A DNA stretch of 64,000 nt from DATARN01 sp963851105 (GTDB lineage Bacteria; Actinomycetota; Acidimicrobiia; Acidimicrobiales; Palsa-688). The notes beneath the pieces are model-generated. The model saw only the letters and a list, made by a program, of their open reading frames with translations. It did not search any database and was not told where the DNA came from. The stretch covers positions 124,001 through 188,000 of the forward strand of contig CAWKNP010000003.1 of assembly GCA_963851105.1 (NCBI GenBank). The letters are read 5' to 3'. A program made the translations under genes and the position numbers. Of this stretch, positions 26,531 through 33,631 are shown piece by piece (within the stretch, counting starts at the first letter, position 1; each line of letters starts with the position of its first letter).

Positions 26531-26893
26531 ATGTGGCGTTCCCATCTAGCCAGCCTCGCCCTTCGCCGGGTAATCGTCGAGGGATCGAGCATGGAGCCCA
26601 CGCTGGCGCCCGGCGATCGCCTGCTCGTCGTCGCTTTGGGGCGGCCCCGGGCCGGTGACATCGTCGCGGTGACCGATCCCCGCGACAGCCGACGCTGGCT
26701 GGTCAAACGAGTCGTAAGGGTCGACTACCTCGAAAAGGCTGTTTCGATTGAAGGCGACAACGGCGCCGCCAGTACCGACAGCCGGCTGTTCGGGCCGGTG
26801 GCGTGGGGGGACATTCTCGGTCGTGTCGTGTACCGGTATGCCCCCTCCGAGCGGTCGGGACCGATTCGGCGAAAGGTCGACCGACCTCTGTGA
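26531..26893 (+). CDS. sodX: Nickel-type superoxide dismutase maturation protease
   Basis: 120 aa signal-peptidase-like (S26) protein. The catalytic serine S20 is in EGSSMEPTL, and the general-base lysine K59 is in VKRVV. GDNGAASTDSRLFG matches the box E region. Small size, lack of a membrane anchor and divergence from sodN identify it as the protease that exposes the His1 nickel ligand of Ni-SOD. The next gene follows after 18 nt but has its own -10 box. Confidence 0.92.
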   Translation: MWRSHLASLALRRVIVEGSSMEPTLAPGDRLLVVALGRPRAGDIVAVTDPRDSRRWLVKRVVRVDYLEKAVSIEGDNGAASTDSRLFGPVAWGDILGRVVYRYAPSERSGPIRRKVDRPL

Positions 26894-26897
26894 GCGG

Positions 26898-26903
26898 TAC
26901 CAT
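26898..26903 (+). promoter_or_regulatory. -10 box TACCAT, 8 nt before the rsiG-like gene
   Basis: TACCAT, eight bases, then GTG 26912, with no Shine-Dalgarno sequence. It suggests that the c-di-GMP locus has its own leaderless transcript, separate from sodX. Confidence 0.5.
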
Positions 26904-26911
26904 CACCGGCA

Positions 26912-27448
26912 GTGGCTTCGTCCTCGCTCGCCGCCGTGCTGGAAACAGGATATCTCGACGGGCTGTCGTCCCTGCCCATTGAGGAAATCCGGAGCCGCCG
27001 CGATTTCGCCAGCGAGGTCGAAGTGGGCCTTTCCTATGTGCGCCGGCTGATCCAGGGCCGCCTCGACATCGTCCTGGCAGAAATGGCGCGCCGGGAGACC
27101 GGCGACGCCGAGGGCGACATCGGCGAGCTCGTCGGCCGCCTGCCCGAGATCCTCGGCAACCGGATCCAATCCCCGGGAAACGGGCGCCTCTCGACGCTCA
27201 TGGCGCCCGCGGAACCCGAGTTGGCGGAAGTCGCACGCCTCAACGCGATTGTCGATGCGGACACCTTGGGCGCATTGCCCGGCATGGACGACACCGCCCT
27301 GCGAGCCGTGGCCGACAGCCTGGCCGAACTCGAGCACGAAGTGTCGAGCGGGCGCCGCAGCATCCACGACGTCATCGACCGTTTGCAGGACGAGATTGTT
27401 CGTCGCTACAAGTCCGGCGAGGCCAACGTGGACACGCTGCTGTCATGA
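26912..27448 (+). CDS. RsiG-like c-di-GMP-binding anti-sigma factor
   Basis: 178 aa with a mainly helical pattern. The RsiG c-di-GMP motif E(x3)S(x2)R(x3)Q(x3)D is present exactly at E37-S41-R44-Q48-D52. A second copy at E141-S145-R148-H152-D156 has His for Gln. In Streptomyces, RsiG uses two such helices to bind c-di-GMP and then sequesters the sigma factor WhiG. No sigma gene lies beside it here. The neighbouring receiver and HD-GYP genes make a c-di-GMP role likely. The stop overlaps a small ORF (ATGA). Confidence 0.82.
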   Translation: MASSSLAAVLETGYLDGLSSLPIEEIRSRRDFASEVEVGLSYVRRLIQGRLDIVLAEMARRETGDAEGDIGELVGRLPEILGNRIQSPGNGRLSTLMAPAEPELAEVARLNAIVDADTLGALPGMDDTALRAVADSLAELEHEVSSGRRSIHDVIDRLQDEIVRRYKSGEANVDTLLS

Positions 27449-27537
27449 TCGCCCGCGTCTTGACCGCCGGCGTCTTGACGGCCGCAGCCGTGACAGCTAC
27501 CGCCGTGACCACCGACACCGTGACCGGGCGCTCGTGA
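27445..27537 (+). CDS. Putative 30-residue peptide coupled on both sides
   Basis: ATG 27445 overlaps the rsiG-like stop (ATGA), and the TGA at 27535-27537 overlaps the next GTG (GTGA). The peptide MIARVLTAGVLTAAAVTATA continues with ten polar residues and ends GRS. It is rich in Ala, Thr and Val with repeated V-L-T/V-T units, and has no known family. The perfect overlaps suggest translation, possibly only as a coupling device for the receiver gene. No homologues are recognised. Confidence 0.4.
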   Translation: MIARVLTAGVLTAAAVTATAVTTDTVTGRS

Positions 27538-27908
27538 GCGACACCAAGGCCAAGGGCCGGGTCGTGCTGGTGGTCGACGACGACGACATGATCAGGCGGC
27601 TGGTGCGGACGGTTCTCGAAGCCGACGAGTTCGAAGTGACCGAGGCCACCGACGGGGAGTCGGCGCTGGCGCTGGCGACGTCGACGGAGCCTGCGGTGGT
27701 CGTCCTCGACATCATGATGCCGGGGCTCGACGGCGTCGAGGTGTGCCGGCGGCTCGACCATGAGCGGGTGAAGGTCATCGTCCTTACGGCCCGTGACGAT
27801 CCCGACCTGGAGAACGACTGCCGGGCGGCCGGGGCCAACGCCTTTGTGACCAAGCCATTTTCCTCGATCGAGCTGCTTGATCTGGTGGCTGAGCTCATTG
27901 CCACCTGA
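27534..27908 (+). CDS. Single-domain response regulator (CheY-like receiver)
   Basis: 124 aa with a complete receiver domain: acidic pocket DDDD (15-18), phospho-acceptor D59 in VLDIMMPG, T85 and K107 in VTKPF. There is no output domain. It starts at GTG 27534. It is followed by an HD-GYP gene overlapping by about 11 nt, so the pair resembles a receiver/HD-GYP response regulator split into two polypeptides. The cognate kinase is not in the window. Confidence 0.9.
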   Translation: MSDTKAKGRVVLVVDDDDMIRRLVRTVLEADEFEVTEATDGESALALATSTEPAVVVLDIMMPGLDGVEVCRRLDHERVKVIVLTARDDPDLENDCRAAGANAFVTKPFSSIELLDLVAELIAT

Positions 27909-28656
27909 GACTGCCCCTGACCTGATCACCGCGCTCGACCCCGGCCTGTCCGATCCGGCGCGCTTCGAGCTGCAACTTCATCAGCTGGCGCGCGACGCCG
28001 TCGTCGCCTACCGCAAGGCCAAGACCCGGGCCACCCAGCTGGAGGAGGCGCTGGCGACGCTGGAAACGGCGTTCCTCGAGACGGTCCGTTCCCTGGCGTT
28101 CGTGGTCGAGGCCAAGGACGCCTACACCGGCCAGCACCTCGAGCGCTGCCGCGTGTACGGCGTCGGGTTGATGAAGGCCCTCAACATCCACGAGGACTAT
28201 CCCGACGCCCAGTACGGTTTCCTCCTCCACGACGCCGGCAAGGTCGGCGTACCCGAGCGCATCCTGGGCAAGCCGGGCCCGCTCACCGCCGCCGAGTGGC
28301 GGGTCATGCGGACCCACCCGTTGATCGGCTACCAGATCGTCGCGGGCATCCCCTTCCTCAAGAACGCGGCCGAGATCGTGCGGTCCCACCACGAGATGTT
28401 CGACGGGTCGGGCTACCCGGCCGGTCTGCGGCGCGACGAGATCCCCGTCCCCGCCCGGGTCTTCTCGGTGGTCGACGCCTTCGATGCCATGACGACAGAC
28501 CGCCCCTACCGCAAGGCGCTGCCGCTTGACCACGCGCTCGGGGAGCTGGAGCGGATGGCGGGCACCCAGTTCGATCCCGACGTGGTGACGGCCTTCATCC
28601 CGCTGGTCGAGGAGTTCACGTTGACCGAGGTACCCCCCCCAAGCGGGTCGTCCTAG
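27898..28656 (+). CDS. HD-GYP domain protein (c-di-GMP phosphodiesterase family)
   Basis: 252 aa from a TTG at 27898; TTG 27877 is an alternative, and no ATG or GTG fits. A coiled N-terminal helix (40-65) is followed by an HD-GYP domain with H111-D112 (LLHDAGKVGVPERIL) and HHEMFDGSGYP (164-174), all catalytic residues included. HD-GYP enzymes hydrolyse c-di-GMP to GMP. Together with the receiver and the RsiG-like protein it forms a compact c-di-GMP control unit (inference). Confidence 0.88.
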   Translation: MPPETAPDLITALDPGLSDPARFELQLHQLARDAVVAYRKAKTRATQLEEALATLETAFLETVRSLAFVVEAKDAYTGQHLERCRVYGVGLMKALNIHEDYPDAQYGFLLHDAGKVGVPERILGKPGPLTAAEWRVMRTHPLIGYQIVAGIPFLKNAAEIVRSHHEMFDGSGYPAGLRRDEIPVPARVFSVVDAFDAMTTDRPYRKALPLDHALGELERMAGTQFDPDVVTAFIPLVEEFTLTEVPPPSGSS

Positions 28657-28659
28657 GCT
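28654..28659 (+). promoter_or_regulatory. -10 box TAGGCT, 7 nt before the XRE regulator gene
   Basis: TAGGCT, seven bases, then GTG 28667, with no Shine-Dalgarno sequence; it overlaps the end of the HD-GYP gene. Confidence 0.45.
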
Positions 28660-28666
28660 GCCGCCT

Positions 28667-29110
28667 GTGCGGGAGTTGCCGGATCGCTGGCGTGACCTAG
28701 GCGAGTTCATACGCGAGCAGCGATCAGTGGCGCGGCTGTCCCTCCGCCGTCTTTCGGACATCTCCGGGATCTCCAATCCCTACCTGAGCCAGATCGAGCG
28801 CGGCCTGCGCAAGCCGTCGGCGGAGATCCTCCAGCAGATCGCCAAGGCGCTGCGCATCTCTGCCGAGACGCTGTACGTGCGCGCCGGGATCCTCGAGGAG
28901 CGCGAGGGAGGTCCCAGCCTGATGGACGAGATCCTCCGTGACACCACCTTGACCGAGGACCAGAAGGAGACGCTCGTGCGGGTCTACGCCTCCTTCGTGC
29001 ACCAGAACACCAATGGCGCCCCGGCGGCGCCCCCATCGGCGACCGCGTCCGCCGCGGTCACCCCCGACGCTGCGGCCGCCGAGGCCGCCGATGCGACGAA
29101 ACCCGACTGA
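28667..29110 (+). CDS. XRE-family helix-turn-helix transcriptional regulator
   Basis: 147 aa. A Cro/C1-type HTH spans residues 10-65 (LSLRRLSDISGISNPYLSQI, then ERGLRKPS). It is followed by a short helical segment with LTEDQKETLVRVYASFV and an Ala-rich tail. This layout is widespread in actinobacteria. It lacks the BldD c-di-GMP motif, so direct ligand binding is not indicated. Targets are unknown. It starts at GTG 28667. Confidence 0.82.
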   Translation: MRELPDRWRDLGEFIREQRSVARLSLRRLSDISGISNPYLSQIERGLRKPSAEILQQIAKALRISAETLYVRAGILEEREGGPSLMDEILRDTTLTEDQKETLVRVYASFVHQNTNGAPAAPPSATASAAVTPDAAAAEAADATKPD

Positions 29111-29162
29111 TCGGGTCGCCTGAACGCATAGGCGGAGATGGCGGGTAGGGTCGGAGCCGACC

Positions 29163-30458
29163 GTGCGCAGCCTGGCCGTCCTCTCGCTTCACACTTCGCC
29201 TCTCGCCCAGCCGGGAACCGGCGACGGCGGCGGCATGAACGTCTACGTCCGCGAGCTGTCGTCGGCGCTGGCCCGCTCCGGCGTCAGCTGTGACGTCTTT
29301 ACCCGGGCCTGGGACCCGAAACAGCCGGCCACGGTGAATGTCGAGCCGGGATTCCGGGTCCACCACGTCGCCGCAGGCCCCCTGGCGCCCGTCGCCAAGG
29401 AACTCCTGCCCCCCCTCATCGCCGAATTCACCGCCGGCGTGGGCCAGCGGCTACGGGCCATGGCCGACCAAGGCGTCGACACCGATGCCATCCACGCCAA
29501 CTACTGGCTCTCCGGCGTCGCCGGCCACATGCTCAAACACGAGCTCGACGTGCCCCTGATCTCCACCTTCCACACCCTCGACCGAGTGAAAGCCGAGGCC
29601 AGCCCGGAGCAGCTCGACGCGGCCGAGCCCGCTCGGCGGGCGCAAGCCGAAGCCGAGGTCATCGGTTGTTCCGATGCCGTGCTGGCTTCGTGCAGCGTCG
29701 AAGCCGACCAGCTGATCGACCTCTACGGGGCCGAGCCGGACCGTATCGAGATTGTGGCACCGGGTGTGGACCATGCCTTCTTTTCCCCCGGTGATTACCG
29801 CCAGGCTCGGCGTGCCCTCGGCGTACCCACCGACGTTCCCATGCTGCTCTTCGTTGGCCGCATCCAGCCCCTCAAGGCGCTCGGTGTGGCCGTTGAGGCG
29901 TTGGCTGAGATCGTCCACGGCCCCGCCGCCAGCCGGCCGTACCGGCGCGCGGGCGGATCGACCACGCTCGGCGAGACGATCCTCGTGGCCGTCGGCGGAC
30001 CGAGTGGCCTCCAGGGAGAAATGGAAATGGCCCGGATTTCGCGCCTGGCCACGACGCTCAAGGTGGCCGGCCATCTCCGCCTGGTTCCCCCCCAGGGCCA
30101 CGAGATCCTCTCTACGTACTACCGGGCCGCCGATGTGGTCCTCGTTCCCAGCCGGTCGGAGTCGTTCGGTCTCGTGGCTCTCGAGGCGTCGGCGTGCGGC
30201 ATCCCGGTGGTGGCGTCGGCGGTCGGCGGCCTGACGACCCTTGTCGACGACGAACGCACTGGCTTCCTGGTGGAGGGCCGGGATCCCGCGGTCTTCGCCG
30301 AGTACGCCGCCCGTATCCTGGGCGATCGGGACCTGGCGGCCGCCATGGGCGGCGCCGCCGCCGCCCGGGCCCGGGGCTACACCTGGTCGCGGGCCGCGGT
30401 CCGGTTGCGCCGGCGCTACGCCGAGCTGACCTCCCGCAGCCTGGTCCAGTGCCGGTAG
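29163..30458 (+). CDS. mshA: D-inositol-3-phosphate glycosyltransferase (mycothiol biosynthesis)
   Basis: 431 aa GT-B glycosyltransferase. N-terminal GDGGGMNVYVRELSSALA and C-terminal SRSESFGLVALEASACGIPV are MshA/GT4 hallmarks, and SCSVEADQLIDLYGA is typical of MshA. It transfers GlcNAc from UDP-GlcNAc to 1-L-myo-inositol-1-phosphate, the first committed mycothiol step. The downstream YbjN gene is the same neighbour as in mycobacteria. It starts at GTG 29163, with TAGGGT 11 nt upstream. Confidence 0.93.
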   Translation: MRSLAVLSLHTSPLAQPGTGDGGGMNVYVRELSSALARSGVSCDVFTRAWDPKQPATVNVEPGFRVHHVAAGPLAPVAKELLPPLIAEFTAGVGQRLRAMADQGVDTDAIHANYWLSGVAGHMLKHELDVPLISTFHTLDRVKAEASPEQLDAAEPARRAQAEAEVIGCSDAVLASCSVEADQLIDLYGAEPDRIEIVAPGVDHAFFSPGDYRQARRALGVPTDVPMLLFVGRIQPLKALGVAVEALAEIVHGPAASRPYRRAGGSTTLGETILVAVGGPSGLQGEMEMARISRLATTLKVAGHLRLVPPQGHEILSTYYRAADVVLVPSRSESFGLVALEASACGIPVVASAVGGLTTLVDDERTGFLVEGRDPAVFAEYAARILGDRDLAAAMGGAAAARARGYTWSRAAVRLRRRYAELTSRSLVQCR

Positions 30459-30910
30459 ACAGGGTCTCCGACGACGAGTTGGTCCGCTACGCGGGCCTCA
30501 TCGATGCCTGGGCCGCCGAGGAGCAGGCGACCAATCCGCTGGTTGGGGCGGTCGACCGGGACCCCGACGTCGACCGCTGGTACCTCCGGATGCGTGGGGA
30601 GGAGAAGCCGGTCATCACCCTCTGGTTGACGCTCGGGCAGCGCAGCGTGCAGTACGAGTCGTACTTCATGCCGGCGCCGATCGAGCGCGCCGGCGAGTGC
30701 TTCGAGTTCCTGCTGCGGGCCAACCTGAAGCTGTTCGGGATGCGCTTCGCCCTCGGCGCCGAGGACGCCGTCTACCTGGTCGGGCAGATGCCGCTCGGGG
30801 CCGTCGACCGGCCGGAACTGGACCGCATCACCGGCGCCGCCTACGCCTATTCCGAGCACTACTTCCGCCCTGCGATGACCATCGGCTACGGCGCAAAGTT
30901 CCGGACCTGA
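30449..30910 (+). CDS. YbjN-domain protein
   Basis: 153 aa from GTG 30449, overlapping the mshA stop by 10 nt. WYLRMRGEEKPVITLWLTLG and YFMPAPIERAGECFEFLLRA match the YbjN fold, related to type III secretion chaperones. In mycobacteria the equivalent gene (Rv0487) also follows mshA. Molecular function is not established. The overlap suggests coupled translation with mshA. Confidence 0.8.
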   Translation: MPVDRVSDDELVRYAGLIDAWAAEEQATNPLVGAVDRDPDVDRWYLRMRGEEKPVITLWLTLGQRSVQYESYFMPAPIERAGECFEFLLRANLKLFGMRFALGAEDAVYLVGQMPLGAVDRPELDRITGAAYAYSEHYFRPAMTIGYGAKFRT

Positions 30911-31085
30911 TCTGCGCCTGCACGGTGCGAAAAAACATGAAAATATATGAATGACCGTTTGCTGGGCCGGGTCGGGAACGATACGCTCGCCTCGCCGGTG
31001 GCCCGAGGGGCGGAGACCACGCCTCGTTCGGGGAAGTGCGAGGGGCGGTACAAGGTTCCTCGGGCCTCGGCATAGACCGGCGTCG

Positions 31086-31091
31086 TAAGGT
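31086..31091 (+). promoter_or_regulatory. -10 box TAAGGT, 7 nt before proC
   Basis: TAAGGT, seven bases, then GTG 31099. The 188-nt gap upstream also contains an AT-rich patch at about 30935-30955 of unknown role. Confidence 0.5.
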
Positions 31092-31098
31092 GCCGGGC

Positions 31099-31905
31099 GT
31101 GACAGCCAGGCTGGTCGTGGTGGGGGGCGGGAAAATGGGCGAGGCGCTCGTCGCGGGCCTGCTGGCGGCCGGGTGGGCCGCCCCCGACGAGATCGTGATC
31201 GCGGAGGCATTCGAGCCGCGGCGGCGCGAGCTGTTGACCGCCGCGGGCGTGGCCGGAGTCACGGTGTGCGAGGCGCCGACGGGCGCCCCGGGTGCCGCCG
31301 GGGGCGTCATCGCGGTCAAGCCCGGCGATGTCGAAGGGGCGTGCCGGGCCCTGGCGGGCGCCGGCGTCACCCGCGTGCTGTCCATCGCCGCCGGTGTGCC
31401 GCTGGCGCGCCTCGAGGAATGGCTCGGCGCCGGCGTCGCGGTGGTGCGGGCCATGCCCAACACCGCCGCCCTGATCGGCGCCGGCGCCGCGGCCATCGCA
31501 CCCGGCACCGAGGCCGGCGAGGACGACCTCGCCTGGGCCGAGGAGATTCTGCGGGCCGTCGGGACCGTCGTGCGGGTGGGCGAGTCGCTGCTCGATGCCG
31601 TGACCGGGCTGTCGGGGTCGGGCCCCGCCTACGTGTTCCTGGTGGCAGAGGCGTTGATCGAAGCCGGTGTGCTGGTCGGACTGCCCCGGCCGGTGAGCCA
31701 GCAGCTGGCCATCCAGACCCTCCTCGGCTCCGCCCGCCTGTTGGCGGAATCCGGCCAAGGGCCCGAAGCGCTGCGGGCCGCGGTGACGTCACCGGGCGGC
31801 ACGACGGCGGCCGGTTTGCGGGCGCTCGAGGCCGCCGCGGTGCGCAGTGCATTCCTCGACGCCGTGGTCGCGGCCACGCAACGGTCTCGGTCTCTCGGCG
31901 CCTGA
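31099..31905 (+). CDS. proC: Pyrroline-5-carboxylate reductase
   Basis: 268 aa from GTG 31099. The NAD(P)H loop VVVGGGKMGEAL, AMPNTAALIGAG and the signature LSGSGPAYVFLVAEALIEAG are all present. It catalyses the last step of proline synthesis. It is followed by a small HTH gene as in mycobacteria (Rv0500-Rv0500A). The length is normal. Confidence 0.95.
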   Translation: MTARLVVVGGGKMGEALVAGLLAAGWAAPDEIVIAEAFEPRRRELLTAAGVAGVTVCEAPTGAPGAAGGVIAVKPGDVEGACRALAGAGVTRVLSIAAGVPLARLEEWLGAGVAVVRAMPNTAALIGAGAAAIAPGTEAGEDDLAWAEEILRAVGTVVRVGESLLDAVTGLSGSGPAYVFLVAEALIEAGVLVGLPRPVSQQLAIQTLLGSARLLAESGQGPEALRAAVTSPGGTTAAGLRALEAAAVRSAFLDAVVAATQRSRSLGA

Positions 31906-31926
31906 CCCGCCCCGTCGGGTCGCACT

Positions 31927-31954
31927 TTGCGTGCGAGCCGTGGTGGCGTACGCT
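31927..31954 (+). promoter_or_regulatory. Promoter TTGCGT-N16-TACGCT
   Basis: -35 TTGCGT (31927-31932) and -10 TACGCT (31949-31954) lie upstream of the small HTH gene at 31983. A GGAGAAGGG Shine-Dalgarno-like stretch follows, so this transcript has a leader. Confidence 0.5.
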
Positions 31955-31982
31955 CATCTTTGCGGAGAAGGGTGGTGTCTAC

Positions 31983-32177
31983 GTGCCGTCGAACGAATCC
32001 CGAGCTCGGTTCGTCACCGTTGGAGAGGTGGCCAACTTGCTGCGCGTCTCCAACATGACCGTTTACCGGCTCGTGCAGTCCGGGCAGCTACCCGCCATCC
32101 GCGTTGGTCGGTCGTACCGGATCCGCGAGGAAGACGTCGACAAGTATCTGGCCGCCCAGTACACCCAGGCAGGCTGA
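31983..32177 (+). CDS. Small excisionase/MerR-like HTH protein (Rv0500A type)
   Basis: 64 aa from GTG 31983. The whole protein is a winged HTH_17 domain: VTVGEVANLLRVSNMTVYRL followed by VQSGQLPAIRVGRSYRI. Synteny with proC and the conserved core match the actinobacterial Rv0500A protein, a BldC-like DNA-binding protein. Despite the excisionase label there is no sign of a mobile element. It likely acts as a nucleoid-associated or developmental regulator; targets are unknown. Confidence 0.88.
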   Translation: MPSNESRARFVTVGEVANLLRVSNMTVYRLVQSGQLPAIRVGRSYRIREEDVDKYLAAQYTQAG

Positions 32178-32995
32178 GGGCGCTGGGTCGGCCGTACCGG
32201 ACCATCTCGTTCCTTTCCGATTACGGCTTGGCGGATGAGTTTGTCGGGGTAGTCCACAGCGTCATCCGATCGATCGCCCCCGATGTGGGCGTCGTCGACA
32301 TCTGCCACGAGATCGCCCCCCATGACGTCCGGGCGGGCAGCCTGACACTGGTTCGGGCCGTGCAGTACCTGGCGCCGGGTGTGGTGCTGGGGGTTGTTGA
32401 CCCGGGTGTGGGCACCGACCGGCGAGCGATCGCGGTCGAAGTGGCAGGCGGCGAGGCCGTCTTCGTGGGGCCCGACAACGGCCTCTTGGCCCCCGCGGTC
32501 GCCATGGTCGGCGGTGCTGGGCGGGCGGTGGAGCTGACCGTATCGGAGTATCTCCTCCCCGCGCCCGGCCCGACCTTCGCGGGACGCGACGTGTTCGCCC
32601 CGGTGGCCGCCTACCTGTCCCAGGGTGTCGACCTCGCCGAGTTCGGGCCCGCCGTCGACCCGCTGAGCCTGCGGCCGGGCCTGGTGCCCCTGCCCCGGGT
32701 CGAGGGCGACGACCTGGCGGCCGAGGTGCTGTGGGTCGACCGCTTCGGCAACGTGCAGCTGAATGTCGGCCCCGACGAGGTCGAGGCCATGGGGGAACGG
32801 GTGGCGATCCGCTGGGCCGAGCAGATGCGCACCGCCAGCCGTGCCACCACCTTCGACGGTATCGGCGCCGGCCAGCTCGGCCTCATCGTCGACTCCTACG
32901 GTGTGATGGCTCTGGCGCTCAACCGGGCTTCGGCGGCCGACGAGCTCCGCCTCCAGGCCGGGGATCAGGTCACCCTCAGCCCGCCCCGGGAGTAG
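32174..32995 (+). CDS. SAM hydroxide adenosyltransferase (S-adenosyl-L-methionine hydrolase family)
   Basis: 273 aa. SFLSDYGLADEFVGVVHSVI, GVVDPGVGTDRRAIAVEV, PDNGLLAP and VDRFGNVQLN match the DUF62/fluorinase-chlorinase superfamily. The common bacterial members hydrolyse SAM to adenosine and methionine. No ATG, GTG or TTG lies near the conserved N-terminus. The best candidate is CTG 32174, overlapping the HTH stop (CTGA), with CTG 32183 as an alternative. The start is therefore uncertain, while the identity is firm. Confidence 0.85.
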   Translation: MRALGRPYRTISFLSDYGLADEFVGVVHSVIRSIAPDVGVVDICHEIAPHDVRAGSLTLVRAVQYLAPGVVLGVVDPGVGTDRRAIAVEVAGGEAVFVGPDNGLLAPAVAMVGGAGRAVELTVSEYLLPAPGPTFAGRDVFAPVAAYLSQGVDLAEFGPAVDPLSLRPGLVPLPRVEGDDLAAEVLWVDRFGNVQLNVGPDEVEAMGERVAIRWAEQMRTASRATTFDGIGAGQLGLIVDSYGVMALALNRASAADELRLQAGDQVTLSPPRE

Positions 32996-33140
32996 GCGCG
33001 AACAGGCCCCTGGTGCCGCGTGGGGGCCAGGAGCGGCGGTCGGGCCGGGGGGTGTGGTCGGTAGCCCGTTATGGGAGCGGTGTTTGTGACCAGGGGCGGC
33101 AGCGGTTGCGGCGGGGCTCGCAGAGCGAGAGGCTGGGATC

Positions 33141-33233
33141 GTGCGACCCGGAACGACGATTGTCCTCGCAGTCCTTCTGGCGGCCATCTTCATCGCCGCC
33201 ATCCTCCAGTTCGTGGTCCTGGGACGAGCGTGA
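33141..33233 (+). CDS. Putative 30-residue single-span membrane peptide
   Basis: GTG 33141 to TGA 33233. The peptide begins VRPGTTIVLAVLLAAIFIAA and continues with ILQFVVLGRA, an almost pure transmembrane helix with basic ends. Its stop overlaps the GTG of the acyl-CoA synthetase (GTGA), the same coupling seen between proven genes here. It is too short for routine calling and of no recognised family. The GTG start has a weak AGAGG upstream. Confidence 0.5.
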   Translation: MRPGTTIVLAVLLAAIFIAAILQFVVLGRA

Positions 33234-33631
33234 ATCTGGCGACCATCATCGACGCCCATCCGGCCGACGCCCCGGCGCTCGTGGCGGCCGCGGGGGAGGT
33301 GACGAGCTACCACGACCTGCGTCGGGCGGTCGCCGCCATCCAGTCCCGGCTCGTGGCCGCGGGCATCAAGCCCGACGACCGGGTGGCGCTGATCTCAGCC
33401 AACGACCCTGCTTTTGTCGCCGCCTACCTCGCCATCTTGCGCGCCGGAGCCGTGGTCGTCCCGCTCAACATCCAGAGTCCCCCCGCCGAGCTCCAGCGCC
33501 AACTGGCCCAGGTGAGCGTGGCCGCCATCGCAGTTGGGCCCGGCGGCCGGCACGTGACCGGCGCCCTCGAGTCCACCACCGCCACCCCCGTCCTCACGGT
33601 GGACGCCACCCCGCCCGAGGCCGATGGGTGA
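33230..33631 (+). CDS. Acyl-CoA synthetase (AMP-forming), N-terminal fragment
   Basis: 133 aa from GTG 33230. It begins VNLATIIDAHPADAPALVAA and contains DRVALISANDPAFVAAYLAI and LRAGAVVVPLNIQSP, typical of the N-terminal domain of FadD/ligase proteins. It ends at a TGA inside the start of the next frame (ATGGGTGA). Joined to the next frame it would give a normal enzyme of about 495 aa. It is therefore half of a gene split by a one-base frame change, or a coupled two-chain enzyme. Confidence 0.75.
   Translation: MNLATIIDAHPADAPALVAAAGEVTSYHDLRRAVAAIQSRLVAAGIKPDDRVALISANDPAFVAAYLAILRAGAVVVPLNIQSPPAELQRQLAQVSVAAIAVGPGGRHVTGALESTTATPVLTVDATPPEADG

Noticed and set aside
28667..29110. XRE regulator as a BldD-type c-di-GMP receptor belonging to the neighbouring locus
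   Set aside because: It lacks the BldD C-terminal c-di-GMP-binding signature and has its own promoter-like box.
30930..30960. AT-rich patch after ybjN as a rho-independent terminator
   Set aside because: There is an A run but no convincing stem before it, and no T run on the coding strand.
31983..32177. Excisionase-like HTH as a sign of an integrated element
   Set aside because: No integrase, att-like repeat or phage gene is near; position after proC matches the chromosomal Rv0500A gene of actinobacteria.
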